Source: Flavobacterium sp. N2038
GTDB taxonomy: Bacteria; Bacteroidota; Bacteroidia; Flavobacteriales; Flavobacteriaceae
Reading direction: 5' to 3'
NCBI RefSeq assembly: GCF_025947185.1
Contig: NZ_CP110001.1
Span: 248,001-312,000 of the forward strand
DNA: 64,000 nucleotides
The translations under genes were made by a program, and so were the position numbers. The notes below the pieces were generated by a model, which made no database searches, had not been told where the DNA came from, and saw only the letters and a program-made list of their open reading frames with translations. Every line of letters begins with the position of its first letter. Position 1 is the stretch's first letter. Positions 41,528-50,822 of the stretch are shown here, piece by piece.

Positions 41528-41687
41528 CCATATAAGTTATATAAGATCATATTAAGCATTGCGCAAAAATCTCTCGCAAAGTCGCGAAGTCGCAAAGAAA
41601 ATTGAAAAAAGCGTTGCGACTTCGCGACTTTGCGAGATTAAATCATTAAGTAAAAAAACTTTAAATGAACTTATATAACTTATATGG
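41528..41687. repeat. 160-bp element with CCATATAAGTTATATAAGA inverted ends (copy B)
   Basis: The ends match copy A at 37201. The core differs and holds its own inverted repeat, TCTCGCAAAGTCGCGAAGTCGC and complement, so one repeat is nested in another. It lies between two converging genes and may supply a transcription end. Confidence 0.88.
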
Positions 41688-41698
41688 TTCAGAAAAAA

Positions 41699-43024
41699 CT
41701 AAATCAAACAAATCACAAAACTCGTTTTATCTTCATCGGTCTGATAGCTTAAATAGCCGCCGTGTGCCTCGATAATATTCTTAGAAAGCGTTAATCCAAT
41801 TCCGGCACCATCTTTTCTGGTGGTAAAAAACGGAAGAAATACTTTATCCTGAATTTCTTTATCAATTCCTTTTCCATTGTCTGAAATGGTAATAAAAAAG
41901 CGGTTATTTTCAGTATAACTGGAGACAAACATTTTCTTCTCGCTTTTCTCTTTTAATGCATAAATACTGTTTGTAATCAAATTTATAATCACCTGCTCCA
42001 TTTGGTTTTTATCAATCAAAATAGAACGAGAACTGTGCAGATCATTTACCAACTCAATGTTTTCCGATTTTAAAATCGGGCTCATAACTCTAAAACAATC
42101 ATCAAACAAATCGTTTATAGGTGTCATTACTTTTGTTGGTGTTGGCAGCATGGCCAGTTTTCGGTAATTATCAACAAAAACCTGCAAATGATCACTTCTG
42201 TTTATAATGGTCGAAATACTGCTTTTAATATCCTCAAAATCATCATCTTCCAGTTTATCCTGATCTACAATATGAAGTAAATTCTGCGAAAGCGCACGAA
42301 TTGGCGTTAAGGAATTCATTAATTCATGCGATATAATCTTCATTAAATTAATCCAGGCTTCTTTTTCTTTCTTCTCAATAACCCGCTGAATACTATCCAG
42401 TAAAACAATAAAATATTCTTTATTATACGTTCGGGTTCTTGAAGTCTGCAACATAAAAGTCTGCAAATCCTGTTCTTCAATTTTTATAGAAATTGCCGAT
42501 TTTAATTCACTGAAATCCGTCTTTTCAATTTCAAAACAAAGAGAGGGCAAATAATTTTTAAGATATTTCCAATGATTTACTTTGGGCACTTTAAACAAGT
42601 CTGAAAAACAATCATTCATTAAAAAAATATTCCAGTCTTCATTGTCTTTTTCCAGAATTAAAGCTGCAGTATCAATATTATTTAAAAGAGAACGATAAAT
42701 TAGCTCTTTAGAAATTTGTTCCTGCTGCCGATCTTTTAAAGTTTCATACAGAAGATATAAACTTTTAAAATTATCTTTTTTGTTCTCTTCGGGGAAATTG
42801 GTCGAAAAGTCATTTTGCAAAATCGAAAGCATCGTTCTGTCATAAAACTGCAATCGGTTTTTTACATAAAAATACATTTCGGCCATCATTATAAAAACAA
42901 ATGAGCCCACCAAAAGCGCATTATAGTAAAACATTTTATAAAGTAGAAAAACGCAAAGGAAAAAGAGCAGCATCACAAACAAAACTCTCACGAACAAAGC
43001 ATTATAAAATTTCCAGTTTTTCAT
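41699..43024 (-). CDS. NtrY-like sensor histidine kinase
   Basis: 441 residues. Two membrane helices lie near the N-terminus (residues ~12-50), followed by a PAS-like segment (NNIDTAALILEKDNEDWNIFLMND). The phosphoacceptor region is LMKIISHELMNSLTPIRAL near residue 235. The ATPase domain has N-box QVIINLITNSIYALKE, DNGKGID and GAGIGLTLSKNIIEAHGG. It is downstream of the sigma-54-type response regulator gene in the same direction (132-nt gap), forming a two-component pair of the NtrY/NtrX kind. Confidence 0.9.
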   Translation of the reverse strand: MKNWKFYNALFVRVLFVMLLFFLCVFLLYKMFYYNALLVGSFVFIMMAEMYFYVKNRLQFYDRTMLSILQNDFSTNFPEENKKDNFKSLYLLYETLKDRQQEQISKELIYRSLLNNIDTAALILEKDNEDWNIFLMNDCFSDLFKVPKVNHWKYLKNYLPSLCFEIEKTDFSELKSAISIKIEEQDLQTFMLQTSRTRTYNKEYFIVLLDSIQRVIEKKEKEAWINLMKIISHELMNSLTPIRALSQNLLHIVDQDKLEDDDFEDIKSSISTIINRSDHLQVFVDNYRKLAMLPTPTKVMTPINDLFDDCFRVMSPILKSENIELVNDLHSSRSILIDKNQMEQVIINLITNSIYALKEKSEKKMFVSSYTENNRFFITISDNGKGIDKEIQDKVFLPFFTTRKDGAGIGLTLSKNIIEAHGGYLSYQTDEDKTSFVICLI

Positions 43025-43156
43025 TTAGTTTTAATTTTAGCCACAGATTACACAGATTAAAAGATTTTTCCTTTGTCTTAAGTTTTAGTTATACACAGAT
43101 TCCTCAGATAAAACTAAATCTCTATTCTTTTCTCTTTATTCTTTTCTCTTTATCTT

Positions 43157-44500
43157 CTAATTCTTCAAATCATATTTCTCAATTCTTCTATACAGCGCCG
43201 CTCTTGACAATCCTAATTCTTCGGCAGTTTTTGATATATTTCCGTGATGTTTAAAAAGTGCTTTTTCGATGGCGGTTTTTTCCAGTTCAGATAACGGATT
43301 ATCATCGTTTTCCTGAATATCTTCAAAATCCAGAATATCTAAATCGTTTATAGAAATAGTATTATTATCGGCCAAAATCAAAGCGCGCTCGATCTTGTTT
43401 TCCATTTCTCTTACGTTTCCTTTCCACGGGTATCGCTCTAGATAGGGCGCAACATTCTCCTCAAAACGCCAATTCTCCTGATTGTACTTTTCGGCTACCT
43501 GATCCAGAACAAAATGTGCCATCGGAACAATATCTTCTTTTCGCTCACGCAAAGGCGGCAAATTAATTTCCATTGTATTGATTCGGTAAAGCAAATCTTC
43601 TCTGAATACTTTATTTTTTACCTCGGCCTTAATATCATTATTGGTTGCCGAGATGATGCGGACATTTAAAGGTCTTGCTTTGCTTTCACCCAAACGTGTT
43701 ACCGTTTTAGTCTGCAAAACGTGCAATAATTTAGATTGTAAATGAAGCGGAATATTTCCTATTTCATCCAGAAAAATAGTTCCGTTTTGAGCCGATTCAA
43801 ATCTTCCCGGAGTATCTGCTTTTGCATCGGTAAAAGCGCCTTTTGCATAACCAAAAAGTTCGCTTTCGAACAAATTATCGCTCAAAGAACCTAAATCGAC
43901 ATGTACAAAAGGTTCTTTTTTTCTTTCTGAATTCTGATGTATAAATTCGGCAAAAACAAACTTCCCGGTTCCGTTTTCTCCCAAAACCAAAACATTGGCA
44001 TCTGTTTTAGCTACTTTTTCGGCAATAGAATAGGCTTGCTTTATTTTTTGAGAAGTTCCGGTAAAATATCTTTTTTCTACTTTTTCAACAATTGTTTTTT
44101 TACTGTGCTTTCGGCTTTCGGCAACAGCTTTATCAATTATTTCGAGCAGTTTTTCATTATTCCAGGGTTTTAAAACATAATCAAAAGCTCCCATTTTAAT
44201 TCCTTCAACTGCAGTATCGATTTTACCAAAAGCGGTCATCAAAATCACAATTGTATTTGGAGAAAGTGTTTTGATTTCTTTTAGCCAATGAATTCCTTCG
44301 CGTCCATCTTCAAAACCAATACGGTAATTCATATCTAATAAAACCACATTTATGTCATTTTCGCTTAAAGTCGAAATGATTTTTTTGGGACTATTTTCAG
44401 TAAAAATGGTTTCAAAATGTTTTTTAAGAATCATTTTTGCCGAAAACAAAATTTCTTCCTGATCGTCAACAATTAATATTTGAGCTTGCTTCTTTCTCAT
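43157..44500 (-). CDS. Sigma-54-dependent response regulator (NtrC family)
   Basis: 447 residues from ATG 44500 (MRKKQAQILIVDDQEEIL); an upstream ATG would add 17 residues. Receiver domain with DD pocket, phospho-acceptor in VVLLDMNYR and a Thr/Lys pair (MTAFGK, LKPW). The AAA+ domain contains GENGTGKFVFAEFIH (Walker A with a non-canonical end), the sigma-54 contact loop GAFTDA in place of GAFTGA, and DEIGNIPLHLQSKLL (Walker B). The Fis-type helix-turn-helix is GNISKTAEELGLSRAALYRRIEKY. It should activate sigma-54 promoters, plausibly that of the divergent transporter operon. Confidence 0.92.
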   Translation of the reverse strand: MRKKQAQILIVDDQEEILFSAKMILKKHFETIFTENSPKKIISTLSENDINVVLLDMNYRIGFEDGREGIHWLKEIKTLSPNTIVILMTAFGKIDTAVEGIKMGAFDYVLKPWNNEKLLEIIDKAVAESRKHSKKTIVEKVEKRYFTGTSQKIKQAYSIAEKVAKTDANVLVLGENGTGKFVFAEFIHQNSERKKEPFVHVDLGSLSDNLFESELFGYAKGAFTDAKADTPGRFESAQNGTIFLDEIGNIPLHLQSKLLHVLQTKTVTRLGESKARPLNVRIISATNNDIKAEVKNKVFREDLLYRINTMEINLPPLRERKEDIVPMAHFVLDQVAEKYNQENWRFEENVAPYLERYPWKGNVREMENKIERALILADNNTISINDLDILDFEDIQENDDNPLSELEKTAIEKALFKHHGNISKTAEELGLSRAALYRRIEKYDLKN

Positions 44501-44534
44501 GTTGTGTTTTTTTGTCCGATTTTGAACGGTCAAC

Positions 44535-44550
44535 TGTTCATTATCGAACA
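44535..44550. promoter_or_regulatory. Candidate activator-binding dyad (TGTTC-N6-GAACA)
   Basis: A perfect 5-bp dyad, TGTTCATTATCGAACA, lies between the regulator gene and the divergent transporter operon, about 65 nt upstream of a sigma-54-like promoter. A second half-site pair GAAC-N8-GTTC overlaps its left side (44524-44539). The placement is as expected for an NtrC-type enhancer site. Confidence 0.5.
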
Positions 44551-44613
44551 CTCTTTTTTTGGGTCGTTTTTAGAGTCTCTTTAAAATCAAGGCCTTACAA
44601 AAAATAAATTTTA

Positions 44614-44629
44614 TGGCACAATATTTACC
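44614..44629 (+). promoter_or_regulatory. Sigma-54-like promoter of the MacAB-like operon
   Basis: TGGCACAATATTTACC: the -24 TGGCAC is perfect, and the -12 part reads TTAC in place of TTGC. It ends 27 nt before the ATG of the adaptor gene, opposite an NtrC-family regulator. Confidence 0.5.
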
Positions 44630-44656
44630 TATTGGTAATCAGTAAATTATTATAAA

Positions 44657-45901
44657 ATGGACAAGGTAATTCCTCGTAAAAATAGAAAATTTAGATATCT
44701 CACAATAGCAATTGGAGTTTTTTTAGCTTTGGCAACAATCGTCTTTTTGTCGTTTAACACCAAAAGAAGTCTAAATGTAAAAACCGAAGAACTTTCAATC
44801 CAGAAAGTCGAAAAAGCTTTTTTTGAAGATTTTGTTGTTTTTCAGGCAAAAGTTGAGCCGCTTAACGTAATGCTTGTAAACGTTACAGAAGGAGGATCTG
44901 TAAAAGAAATTTTTGTAGAAAACGGTGCAATGGTTACCAAAGGACAGTCGCTGGCTCGTTTATACAACCCAAACACAGAGTTAAACTATCTGACTCAGGA
45001 AACAGCCATTATTGAGCAGATCAACAACCTGAATACCGGAAAACTAAATATCAGAAATCAGGAATTAAATTTAAACAAAGATTTGGTTTTGATCGAGCAC
45101 GATTATAATGATGCCAAACGTCTTTATGATATGAACTCAAAATTGTATGACAAAGATGTGATTTCAAAAAATGACTGGAATACTTTTAAGGAAAGTCTTC
45201 GTTTTCAGGAAGAGCGCAAAAGAACGATTCAGCAAAGTATTCAGAAAGAAAAACAATCCAATCAACTGCAGATTTCTCAAATCAACCGTTCGATTCAGAC
45301 TATGGAGAAAAGTTTGGATATTTTGAGAAACAACAAAAAGAACTTCCTGATTACGGCACCGGAAACCGGACGATTGACTTCTTTTGAACCTGTTTTAGGA
45401 AAAACATTTCAGGCTGGAGCAAGCATTGGAAAAATCGATTCAAAACGCGGTTACAAACTTACTGCAGAAGTAGATGAATTTTACCTGGAAAAAGTTCGCG
45501 AAGGCTTAAAAGGTCAGGTAGAATTTAAAGGTAAAGCTCTTGAAGTTTTGGTTACCAAAGTAATTCCGGAAGTAAAAAGTGGTCATTTTACTGTAGAACT
45601 GGCTTTTACATCTAAAGAAAATATCGCTTTACAAGACGGATTAAGTTTTGGTGTAAAACTGATTTTATCTGAAAGAAATAAAATATTAGTATTACCAAAA
45701 GGAAGTTTTAATCAGGAAACAGCAGGAAAATGGATCTTTGTTGTAAAAGGAAATAAAGCCGAAAGAAGAACTATAAAATTAGGAAGAGAAAATCCGTCTT
45801 ACTATGAAGTTCTGGAAGGATTAAAAGAAGGCGAATCGGTAGTTACCTCATCTTACTCAGATTATAAAGATGTTGAGGAACTGTCACTTAATAAAGAATA
45901 G
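44657..45901 (+). CDS. HlyD/MacA-like periplasmic adaptor of an ABC efflux system
   Basis: 414 residues. One N-terminal membrane anchor (YLTIAIGVFLALATIVFL), then a lipoyl-like half (VMLVNVTEGGSVKEIFVENGAMVTKGQSLARL), a helical hairpin with many Gln/Lys, the second half (FLITAPETGRLTSFEPVLGKTFQAG) and a C-terminal beta domain (KILVLPKGSFNQE..GKWIFVV). It is the first gene of an operon with an ATPase and an FtsX/MacB-type permease, so it probably links that transporter to an outer-membrane TolC-type protein encoded elsewhere. Confidence 0.88.
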   Translation: MDKVIPRKNRKFRYLTIAIGVFLALATIVFLSFNTKRSLNVKTEELSIQKVEKAFFEDFVVFQAKVEPLNVMLVNVTEGGSVKEIFVENGAMVTKGQSLARLYNPNTELNYLTQETAIIEQINNLNTGKLNIRNQELNLNKDLVLIEHDYNDAKRLYDMNSKLYDKDVISKNDWNTFKESLRFQEERKRTIQQSIQKEKQSNQLQISQINRSIQTMEKSLDILRNNKKNFLITAPETGRLTSFEPVLGKTFQAGASIGKIDSKRGYKLTAEVDEFYLEKVREGLKGQVEFKGKALEVLVTKVIPEVKSGHFTVELAFTSKENIALQDGLSFGVKLILSERNKILVLPKGSFNQETAGKWIFVVKGNKAERRTIKLGRENPSYYEVLEGLKEGESVVTSSYSDYKDVEELSLNKE

Positions 45902-45909
45902 TTTATTTT

Positions 45910-45967
45910 GTTTCAAGTTTCAGGTTTCAGGTTAATGCACCGAAACTTGAAACCTGAAACTTGAAAC
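45910..45967 (+). repeat. Perfect 20-bp inverted repeat between adaptor and ATPase genes
   Basis: Arms 45910-45929 (GTTTCAAGTTTCAGGTTTCA) and 45948-45967 are exact complements with an 18-nt loop. There is no T-run, so it is more likely a mRNA-stabilising or attenuating hairpin, or a dispersed repeat, than a full terminator. Confidence 0.85.
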
Positions 45968-46045
45968 GTCAAAGAATAAGAACAAAATCATCATTTCAAT
46001 CATCAATCAAAAAACGTAATTAACAACATTTAACACCTTTACAAA

Positions 46046-46753
46046 ATGATAACAATTCAAAATTTAACCAAAGTTTTTAGAACAGAAGAAGTAGAAACAT
46101 CAGCATTGAGCGGTATTTCTTTACACATTAAAAAAGGTGATTTTTTAACTATCATGGGACCTTCAGGTTGTGGAAAATCTACTTTATTAAATATCATTGG
46201 TCTTCTGGACAGTGCAACTGACGGAAGTTATAAATTATTAGATCAGGAAATGATTGGTCTAAAAGAAAAAGGAAGATCTCAGGTTCGTAAAGAAAATATC
46301 GGTTTCATTTTTCAGAATTTCAACTTAATCGATGAACTTTCTGTTTATGATAATATCGAATTGCCTTTGCTTTATAATAATGTTAAAGCATCAGAAAGAA
46401 AACAAAAAATTGAAGCTATTGCAGAGAAATTAAATATCTCACATCGTTTAAAACATTTTCCGCAACAGCTTTCGGGAGGTCAGCAACAAAGAGTTGCCGT
46501 TGCAAGAGCTTTGGTAAATGACCCAAAAATTATTCTTGCCGATGAGCCAACAGGAAACTTAGACAGTAAAAACGGTAATGAAGTAATGGAACTTTTGACC
46601 GACTTACATGCAAAAGGTGCTACAATTTTGATGGTAACCCACTCTGATTATGATGCTTCGTTCTCGCAAAGGACCATTCATATGAAAGACGGTGTAATAT
46701 TCTCTGAGAAATTAAATCAACGAAATGTTGATGTTTTTATGGACGCTAAATAA
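46046..46753 (+). CDS. ABC transporter ATP-binding protein (LolD/MacB-type)
   Basis: 235 residues: Walker A GPSGCGKSTLLN, Q-loop NIGFIFQNFNLI, signature LSGGQQQRVAVARAL, Walker B IILADEPTGNLD, and H-loop MVTHSDYD. The sequence is of the MacB/LolD/FtsE group that drives FtsX-like permeases without moving substrate through the membrane. It is between the adaptor gene and the permease gene in the same direction. Confidence 0.95.
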   Translation: MITIQNLTKVFRTEEVETSALSGISLHIKKGDFLTIMGPSGCGKSTLLNIIGLLDSATDGSYKLLDQEMIGLKEKGRSQVRKENIGFIFQNFNLIDELSVYDNIELPLLYNNVKASERKQKIEAIAEKLNISHRLKHFPQQLSGGQQQRVAVARALVNDPKIILADEPTGNLDSKNGNEVMELLTDLHAKGATILMVTHSDYDASFSQRTIHMKDGVIFSEKLNQRNVDVFMDAK

Positions 46754-46760
46754 CGAAAAA

Positions 46761-46832
46761 ATGATAAAATTTATCGTAACTGCAATTGTAATTCTGGTAG
46801 AATTTGTTTGCAGAATATTCGCAATTATTTAA
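46761..46832 (+). CDS. Possible 23-residue membrane peptide
   Basis: The frame starts 7 nt after the ATPase stop with an ATG and encodes MIKFIVTAIVILVEFVCRIF plus AII, a single hydrophobic helix with one basic residue at each end. It sits between the ATPase and the permease, where small membrane subunits can occur. At this size it may be chance; there is no homology evidence. Confidence 0.3.
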   Translation: MIKFIVTAIVILVEFVCRIFAII

Positions 46833-46878
46833 AACAATCAGTTAATAATAACTGAATTAACTATAAAAAACATACACC

Positions 46879-49311
46879 ATGATTTCTAATTGGTTTAAAA
46901 TATTTATTTATCATTTAAAGCAAAACAAACTGTTTTCGTTTTTAAATGTCTTAGGATTAAGCATCGGGATTGCCAGCGTAATCTTTGCTATTTTGTATTG
47001 GAACAATGAACAGGCATATGATCAATGGAATCCGGAAAAAGAAAACATTTATGTTGTTCTAAATAAAATTGGCACAACGGGCGATATATGGGCAACCAGT
47101 TCAATTCCTTTTGGAGAAACCTGCAAAGCCACAATTCCTGAAATCGACAAAATTTGTTTTCTATATAACTGGTACGATGACGGAGTCGTAAAATTTAAGA
47201 ATCAAATCATACTGGATAAAAAGATCACGCTTACTGATGAAAACTTTTTTGATTTCTTTCCTTTTGAAATTATAAAAGGTAACAAAAATGACGTTTTGAA
47301 AGATAAGAATAGCGCTGCCGTATCTGAAGATCAGGTAAAAATTCTTTTCAAAAATGAAGACCCAATTGGAAAATCAATCTCATACGACAATAAAACTTAC
47401 ACCGTAAAAGCCGTTTATCGAATTACCAAATCATCTTCGGTTGAGCCAAATTATATCTTTAATGGTGTAAAGCGAGATGGTGACAAAGATCAATGGGGAA
47501 ATTTTAATTATGCCTTAATGATTAAAACCAAAAATGGTACTGATGCTTCAGCTCTTTTAAAGAAAATGCAAAATGTAACCTTTGTAAACAGGACAGTAAA
47601 GGATGCAAAAGCAAGCGGTATGACCGTAGAACAATATTTAAAAGAGAATGGCGAGATAAAGGTTATGCTGGATCAATTGAAAACATCTCGTTTGCATGGA
47701 ACAAAAAGTTCCGGAGGACAAGATCTGCCTGAAGGAGCCGGTAATTTGAAACTACTCTATATCATGGGTGGTTTATCTGTCCTTATTTTGGTTTTATCAC
47801 TGGTAAACTATATCAATTTAGCCACTGCATCGGCCATTAAACGTGCAAAAGAAGTTGGCGTGCGTAAAATTGTAGGGGCATCAAAAAACCAAATCATAAC
47901 GCAATTTATCTTTGAAACTGCCATAATTGTAACGATGTCTATTTTGTTTGCTCTTGCTATTGTAGAGCTTTCATTACCTTATTACAATATCTTTTTGAGA
48001 AAAACTTTGACAATGAATGGCAGTGAATTTTATCTGCAGCTCATATTTATTTTTGGATTAGTAATTCTTCTTGCGGGTATCTTTCCAGCCATTTATATTT
48101 CAAATTTTGAAACCCTAAAAGTTTTAAAAGGCAATTTTTCAAGAAGTAAAAGCGGAATCTGGATTCGTAATTCTATGCTTATTTTTCAGTTTGGTATTGC
48201 AGCATTCTTTATCATTGGCGCCCTGATTGTTAATTCGCAGGTTGATTATATGATGAATAAAGATTTGGGCTTTAGCGGTGACCAGGTAATTTCAGTTACT
48301 TATAACACAAAAGACCGCTTAAAGAGAACAGAGGAATACCTAACCGACAAGCAAGAAATCAAAAAAATCCCCGGCGTTGTAGGCGTTTCAACATTTGCGG
48401 GTACATTTGGAGGTAACGCAGGCTCAAGTTCCGGATTTAAACACAATGGTATTTTTGTACAACCCAAAAATATAGAAATGGATTTTGGCTTTCTTGAAAT
48501 GATGAAAATTAAAGTAATTCAGGGACGCGATTTATCTCCGCAATTTGCTTCAGATACAGTGAGCAGTATGCTTATAAACGAAACACTGGCAAAGACCTTA
48601 AATCTTAAAAACCCAATCAATACGATGATTACATCTGGCTGGAGCATAGGCGATGGTGACAATTTGAAGTTTAAAATTGTTGGGGTTGTAAAAGATTTTA
48701 ACTTAGTTAATTTACAGAATAAGGTTTCGCCAATGATTTTTATCAATCTTAAAACACTGAAATGGAATAATTTTAATAAGATCCTTGTAAAAGTATCAAC
48801 AGATAATTTACCTGAGACTCTGGCGGGATTAAAAAACTACATGGAGAAAAATGTAAATCCGGATTATCCTTTTGATTATGATTTTGTAAACAAAGAATTT
48901 GCAAAAACTTACGAGGAACAGGTCAAACAAAAAAATCTGTTCTTTATACTAAACCTTGTCGTAATTATTATTGCTGTTTTTGGATTGTTTGCTTTAGCAT
49001 CTTTTTCTATGGAAAGAAGACTCAAAGAAATCGCAATTAGAAAAACACTTGGAGCAGAAACAGATATTTTACTAAAAGAATTATCGAAACAGTATATCAT
49101 CTTTTGTTTAATGGGATTTGCCGTTGGAATTGTCCCTGCCTATATATTATTGCAAAAATGGCTGGAGGATTTTGCTTTCAGAATAAACATTTCTCCGGTT
49201 CCATTTAGCGTTGCACTTGTTTCACTGTTAGTTCTTACTTTGCTAATTGTTTTAACAAAAGCATATCAGGTTACTAAAATTGATATTTTGAAATACTTAA
49301 AATACGAATAA
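46879..49311 (+). CDS. FtsX/MacB-type ABC transporter permease
   Basis: 810 residues with two copies of the MacB-type plan. Residues ~20-42 are a first helix (LFSFLNVLGLSIGIASVIFAILYW), then a large periplasmic domain with a MacB core. FtsX domains with GVRKIVGASKNQIITQFI (coupling helix) near residue 330 and EIAIRKTLGAETDILLKEL near residue 715 are both present. Such permeases use ATP for mechanotransmission or lipoprotein/peptide export. It is the last gene of the operon and is followed by a strong terminator. Confidence 0.9.
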   Translation: MISNWFKIFIYHLKQNKLFSFLNVLGLSIGIASVIFAILYWNNEQAYDQWNPEKENIYVVLNKIGTTGDIWATSSIPFGETCKATIPEIDKICFLYNWYDDGVVKFKNQIILDKKITLTDENFFDFFPFEIIKGNKNDVLKDKNSAAVSEDQVKILFKNEDPIGKSISYDNKTYTVKAVYRITKSSSVEPNYIFNGVKRDGDKDQWGNFNYALMIKTKNGTDASALLKKMQNVTFVNRTVKDAKASGMTVEQYLKENGEIKVMLDQLKTSRLHGTKSSGGQDLPEGAGNLKLLYIMGGLSVLILVLSLVNYINLATASAIKRAKEVGVRKIVGASKNQIITQFIFETAIIVTMSILFALAIVELSLPYYNIFLRKTLTMNGSEFYLQLIFIFGLVILLAGIFPAIYISNFETLKVLKGNFSRSKSGIWIRNSMLIFQFGIAAFFIIGALIVNSQVDYMMNKDLGFSGDQVISVTYNTKDRLKRTEEYLTDKQEIKKIPGVVGVSTFAGTFGGNAGSSSGFKHNGIFVQPKNIEMDFGFLEMMKIKVIQGRDLSPQFASDTVSSMLINETLAKTLNLKNPINTMITSGWSIGDGDNLKFKIVGVVKDFNLVNLQNKVSPMIFINLKTLKWNNFNKILVKVSTDNLPETLAGLKNYMEKNVNPDYPFDYDFVNKEFAKTYEEQVKQKNLFFILNLVVIIIAVFGLFALASFSMERRLKEIAIRKTLGAETDILLKELSKQYIIFCLMGFAVGIVPAYILLQKWLEDFAFRINISPVPFSVALVSLLVLTLLIVLTKAYQVTKIDILKYLKYE

Positions 49312-49330
49312 ACTTGTAGACCATTTTTTT

Positions 49331-49372
49331 AAAGAAACCCGTCAAATAATAGATTTGGCGGGTTTCTTTTTT
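49331..49372 (+). terminator. Terminator of the MacAB-like operon
   Basis: AAAGAAACCCGTCAAAT and ATTTGGCGGGTTTCTTT pair (one G-T) and are followed by a T-run, 20 nt after the permease stop. The rest of the 301-base gap to 49612 holds only the promoter of the next gene. Confidence 0.85.
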
Positions 49373-49534
49373 TAGTATTTATGATTACAATTTCTGTCTG
49401 TAATTTTAAAATTAGGGACTAACTATTTTCCTTTTTGAATCTAACTTTGCAAAAAAATGCAACAGTATCATTTTGAATAATTTCAATATCGATAAATACG
49501 ATTTAAAAACAGTACGAATCCGAACATAAACTGT

Positions 49535-49542
49535 TATCTTTG
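49535..49542 (+). promoter_or_regulatory. -7 box of the Mrp gene
   Basis: TATCTTTG is an exact TAnnTTTG match, 70 nt upstream of the ATG. Confidence 0.55.
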
Positions 49543-49612
49543 CAGTCTGAAATGAGTTTAAATTAATATAGTTCTTAAGCAAATTTCATCAATAGAAAAC
49601 CCTACATTAAAA

Positions 49613-50743
49613 ATGAAATTAGACAGAAAAGAAATTCTTAAAGCTCTGGAAACTATCACTGTAGCTGGAGAAGGAAAAAATATGGTTGAAAGCGGCGCTG
49701 TTGCCAACGTGATTACATTTGGCGATGAAGTTGTTGTAGATTTAGTTTTACATACACCAGCAATGCACATAAAAAAAAGAGCCGAAGATGATATTAAAAA
49801 AACAATTCACGAATTAATATCGGCAGACGCAAAAATTAAAGTAAACATAAAAGTAGAAACTCCGGAGAAAAACGAAATCAAAGGTCGTGCAATTCCTGGA
49901 ATCAAAAATATCATTGCCGTTGCTTCTGGTAAAGGTGGTGTAGGAAAATCTACTGTTACGGCTAATCTTGCTGTAACACTTGCTAAAATGGGATTCAAGG
50001 TTGGTGTTTTAGATGCTGATATCTACGGACCTTCTATGCCAATTATGTTTGACGTTGAAAACGAAAAACCAGTTTCGACTACAGTAGACGGAAAATCAAA
50101 AATGAAACCAATTGAAAGTTATGAAATTAAAATACTTTCTATTGGCTTTTTTACAGCTCCAAGCCAGGCAGTAATCTGGAGAGGACCAATGGCTGCAAAG
50201 GCATTAAACCAAATGATTTTTGATGCTGATTGGGGAGAATTAGACTTCATGTTAATCGATTTACCTCCGGGAACAGGAGATATTCACCTTTCTATTATGC
50301 AATCATTGCCAATTACCGGCGCAGTTGTAGTAAGTACTCCACAGGCTGTTGCACTTGCCGATGCTAAAAAAGGAGTGGCTATGTTTATGCAGGATAATAT
50401 AAATGTCCCTGTTTTGGGAATTATAGAAAACATGGCCTATTTTACACCAGAAGAATTACCTGACAATAAATACTATATCTTTGGACAAGAGGGTGCTAAA
50501 AACCTTGCAGAAGATTTAGGCGTTCCTTTCTTAGGAGAAGTTCCAATTGTACAGTCTATTCGTGAAGCAGGAGATTACGGTCGCCCGGCAGCTTTACAAA
50601 CTGCGTCTGCAATTGAAACGGTTTTTGAAGAAATCACCAGAAACGTTGTACAGGAAACAGTAAACAGAAACGAAAGCTTACCAGTAACAGAAGCCATAAA
50701 AATTACCACAATGGCAGGCTGTTCAGCAGTGAAAAAGAATTAG
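49613..50743 (+). CDS. Mrp/ApbC family iron-sulfur cluster carrier ATPase
   Basis: 376 residues. The N-terminal ~95 form a MIP18-like domain (DRKEILKALETITV..). The NBP35/Mrp ATPase follows with the deviant Walker A ASGKGGVGKSTVTANLA near residue 105, VLDADIYGPSMPIMF, and DLPPGTGDIHLS. The two-Cys cluster site (CxxC) seen in many Mrp proteins is not obvious, with only one Cys near the C-terminus (MAGCSAV). It carries or inserts Fe-S clusters; a NifU-like gene follows, consistent with that role. Confidence 0.93.
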   Translation: MKLDRKEILKALETITVAGEGKNMVESGAVANVITFGDEVVVDLVLHTPAMHIKKRAEDDIKKTIHELISADAKIKVNIKVETPEKNEIKGRAIPGIKNIIAVASGKGGVGKSTVTANLAVTLAKMGFKVGVLDADIYGPSMPIMFDVENEKPVSTTVDGKSKMKPIESYEIKILSIGFFTAPSQAVIWRGPMAAKALNQMIFDADWGELDFMLIDLPPGTGDIHLSIMQSLPITGAVVVSTPQAVALADAKKGVAMFMQDNINVPVLGIIENMAYFTPEELPDNKYYIFGQEGAKNLAEDLGVPFLGEVPIVQSIREAGDYGRPAALQTASAIETVFEEITRNVVQETVNRNESLPVTEAIKITTMAGCSAVKKN

Positions 50744-50822
50744 ATAATTGAGATAATGAGATAATTAGATCATTTTTTTTAGTTTTCTAATTGACACATT
50801 TTCTAATTGACACATTAATATT

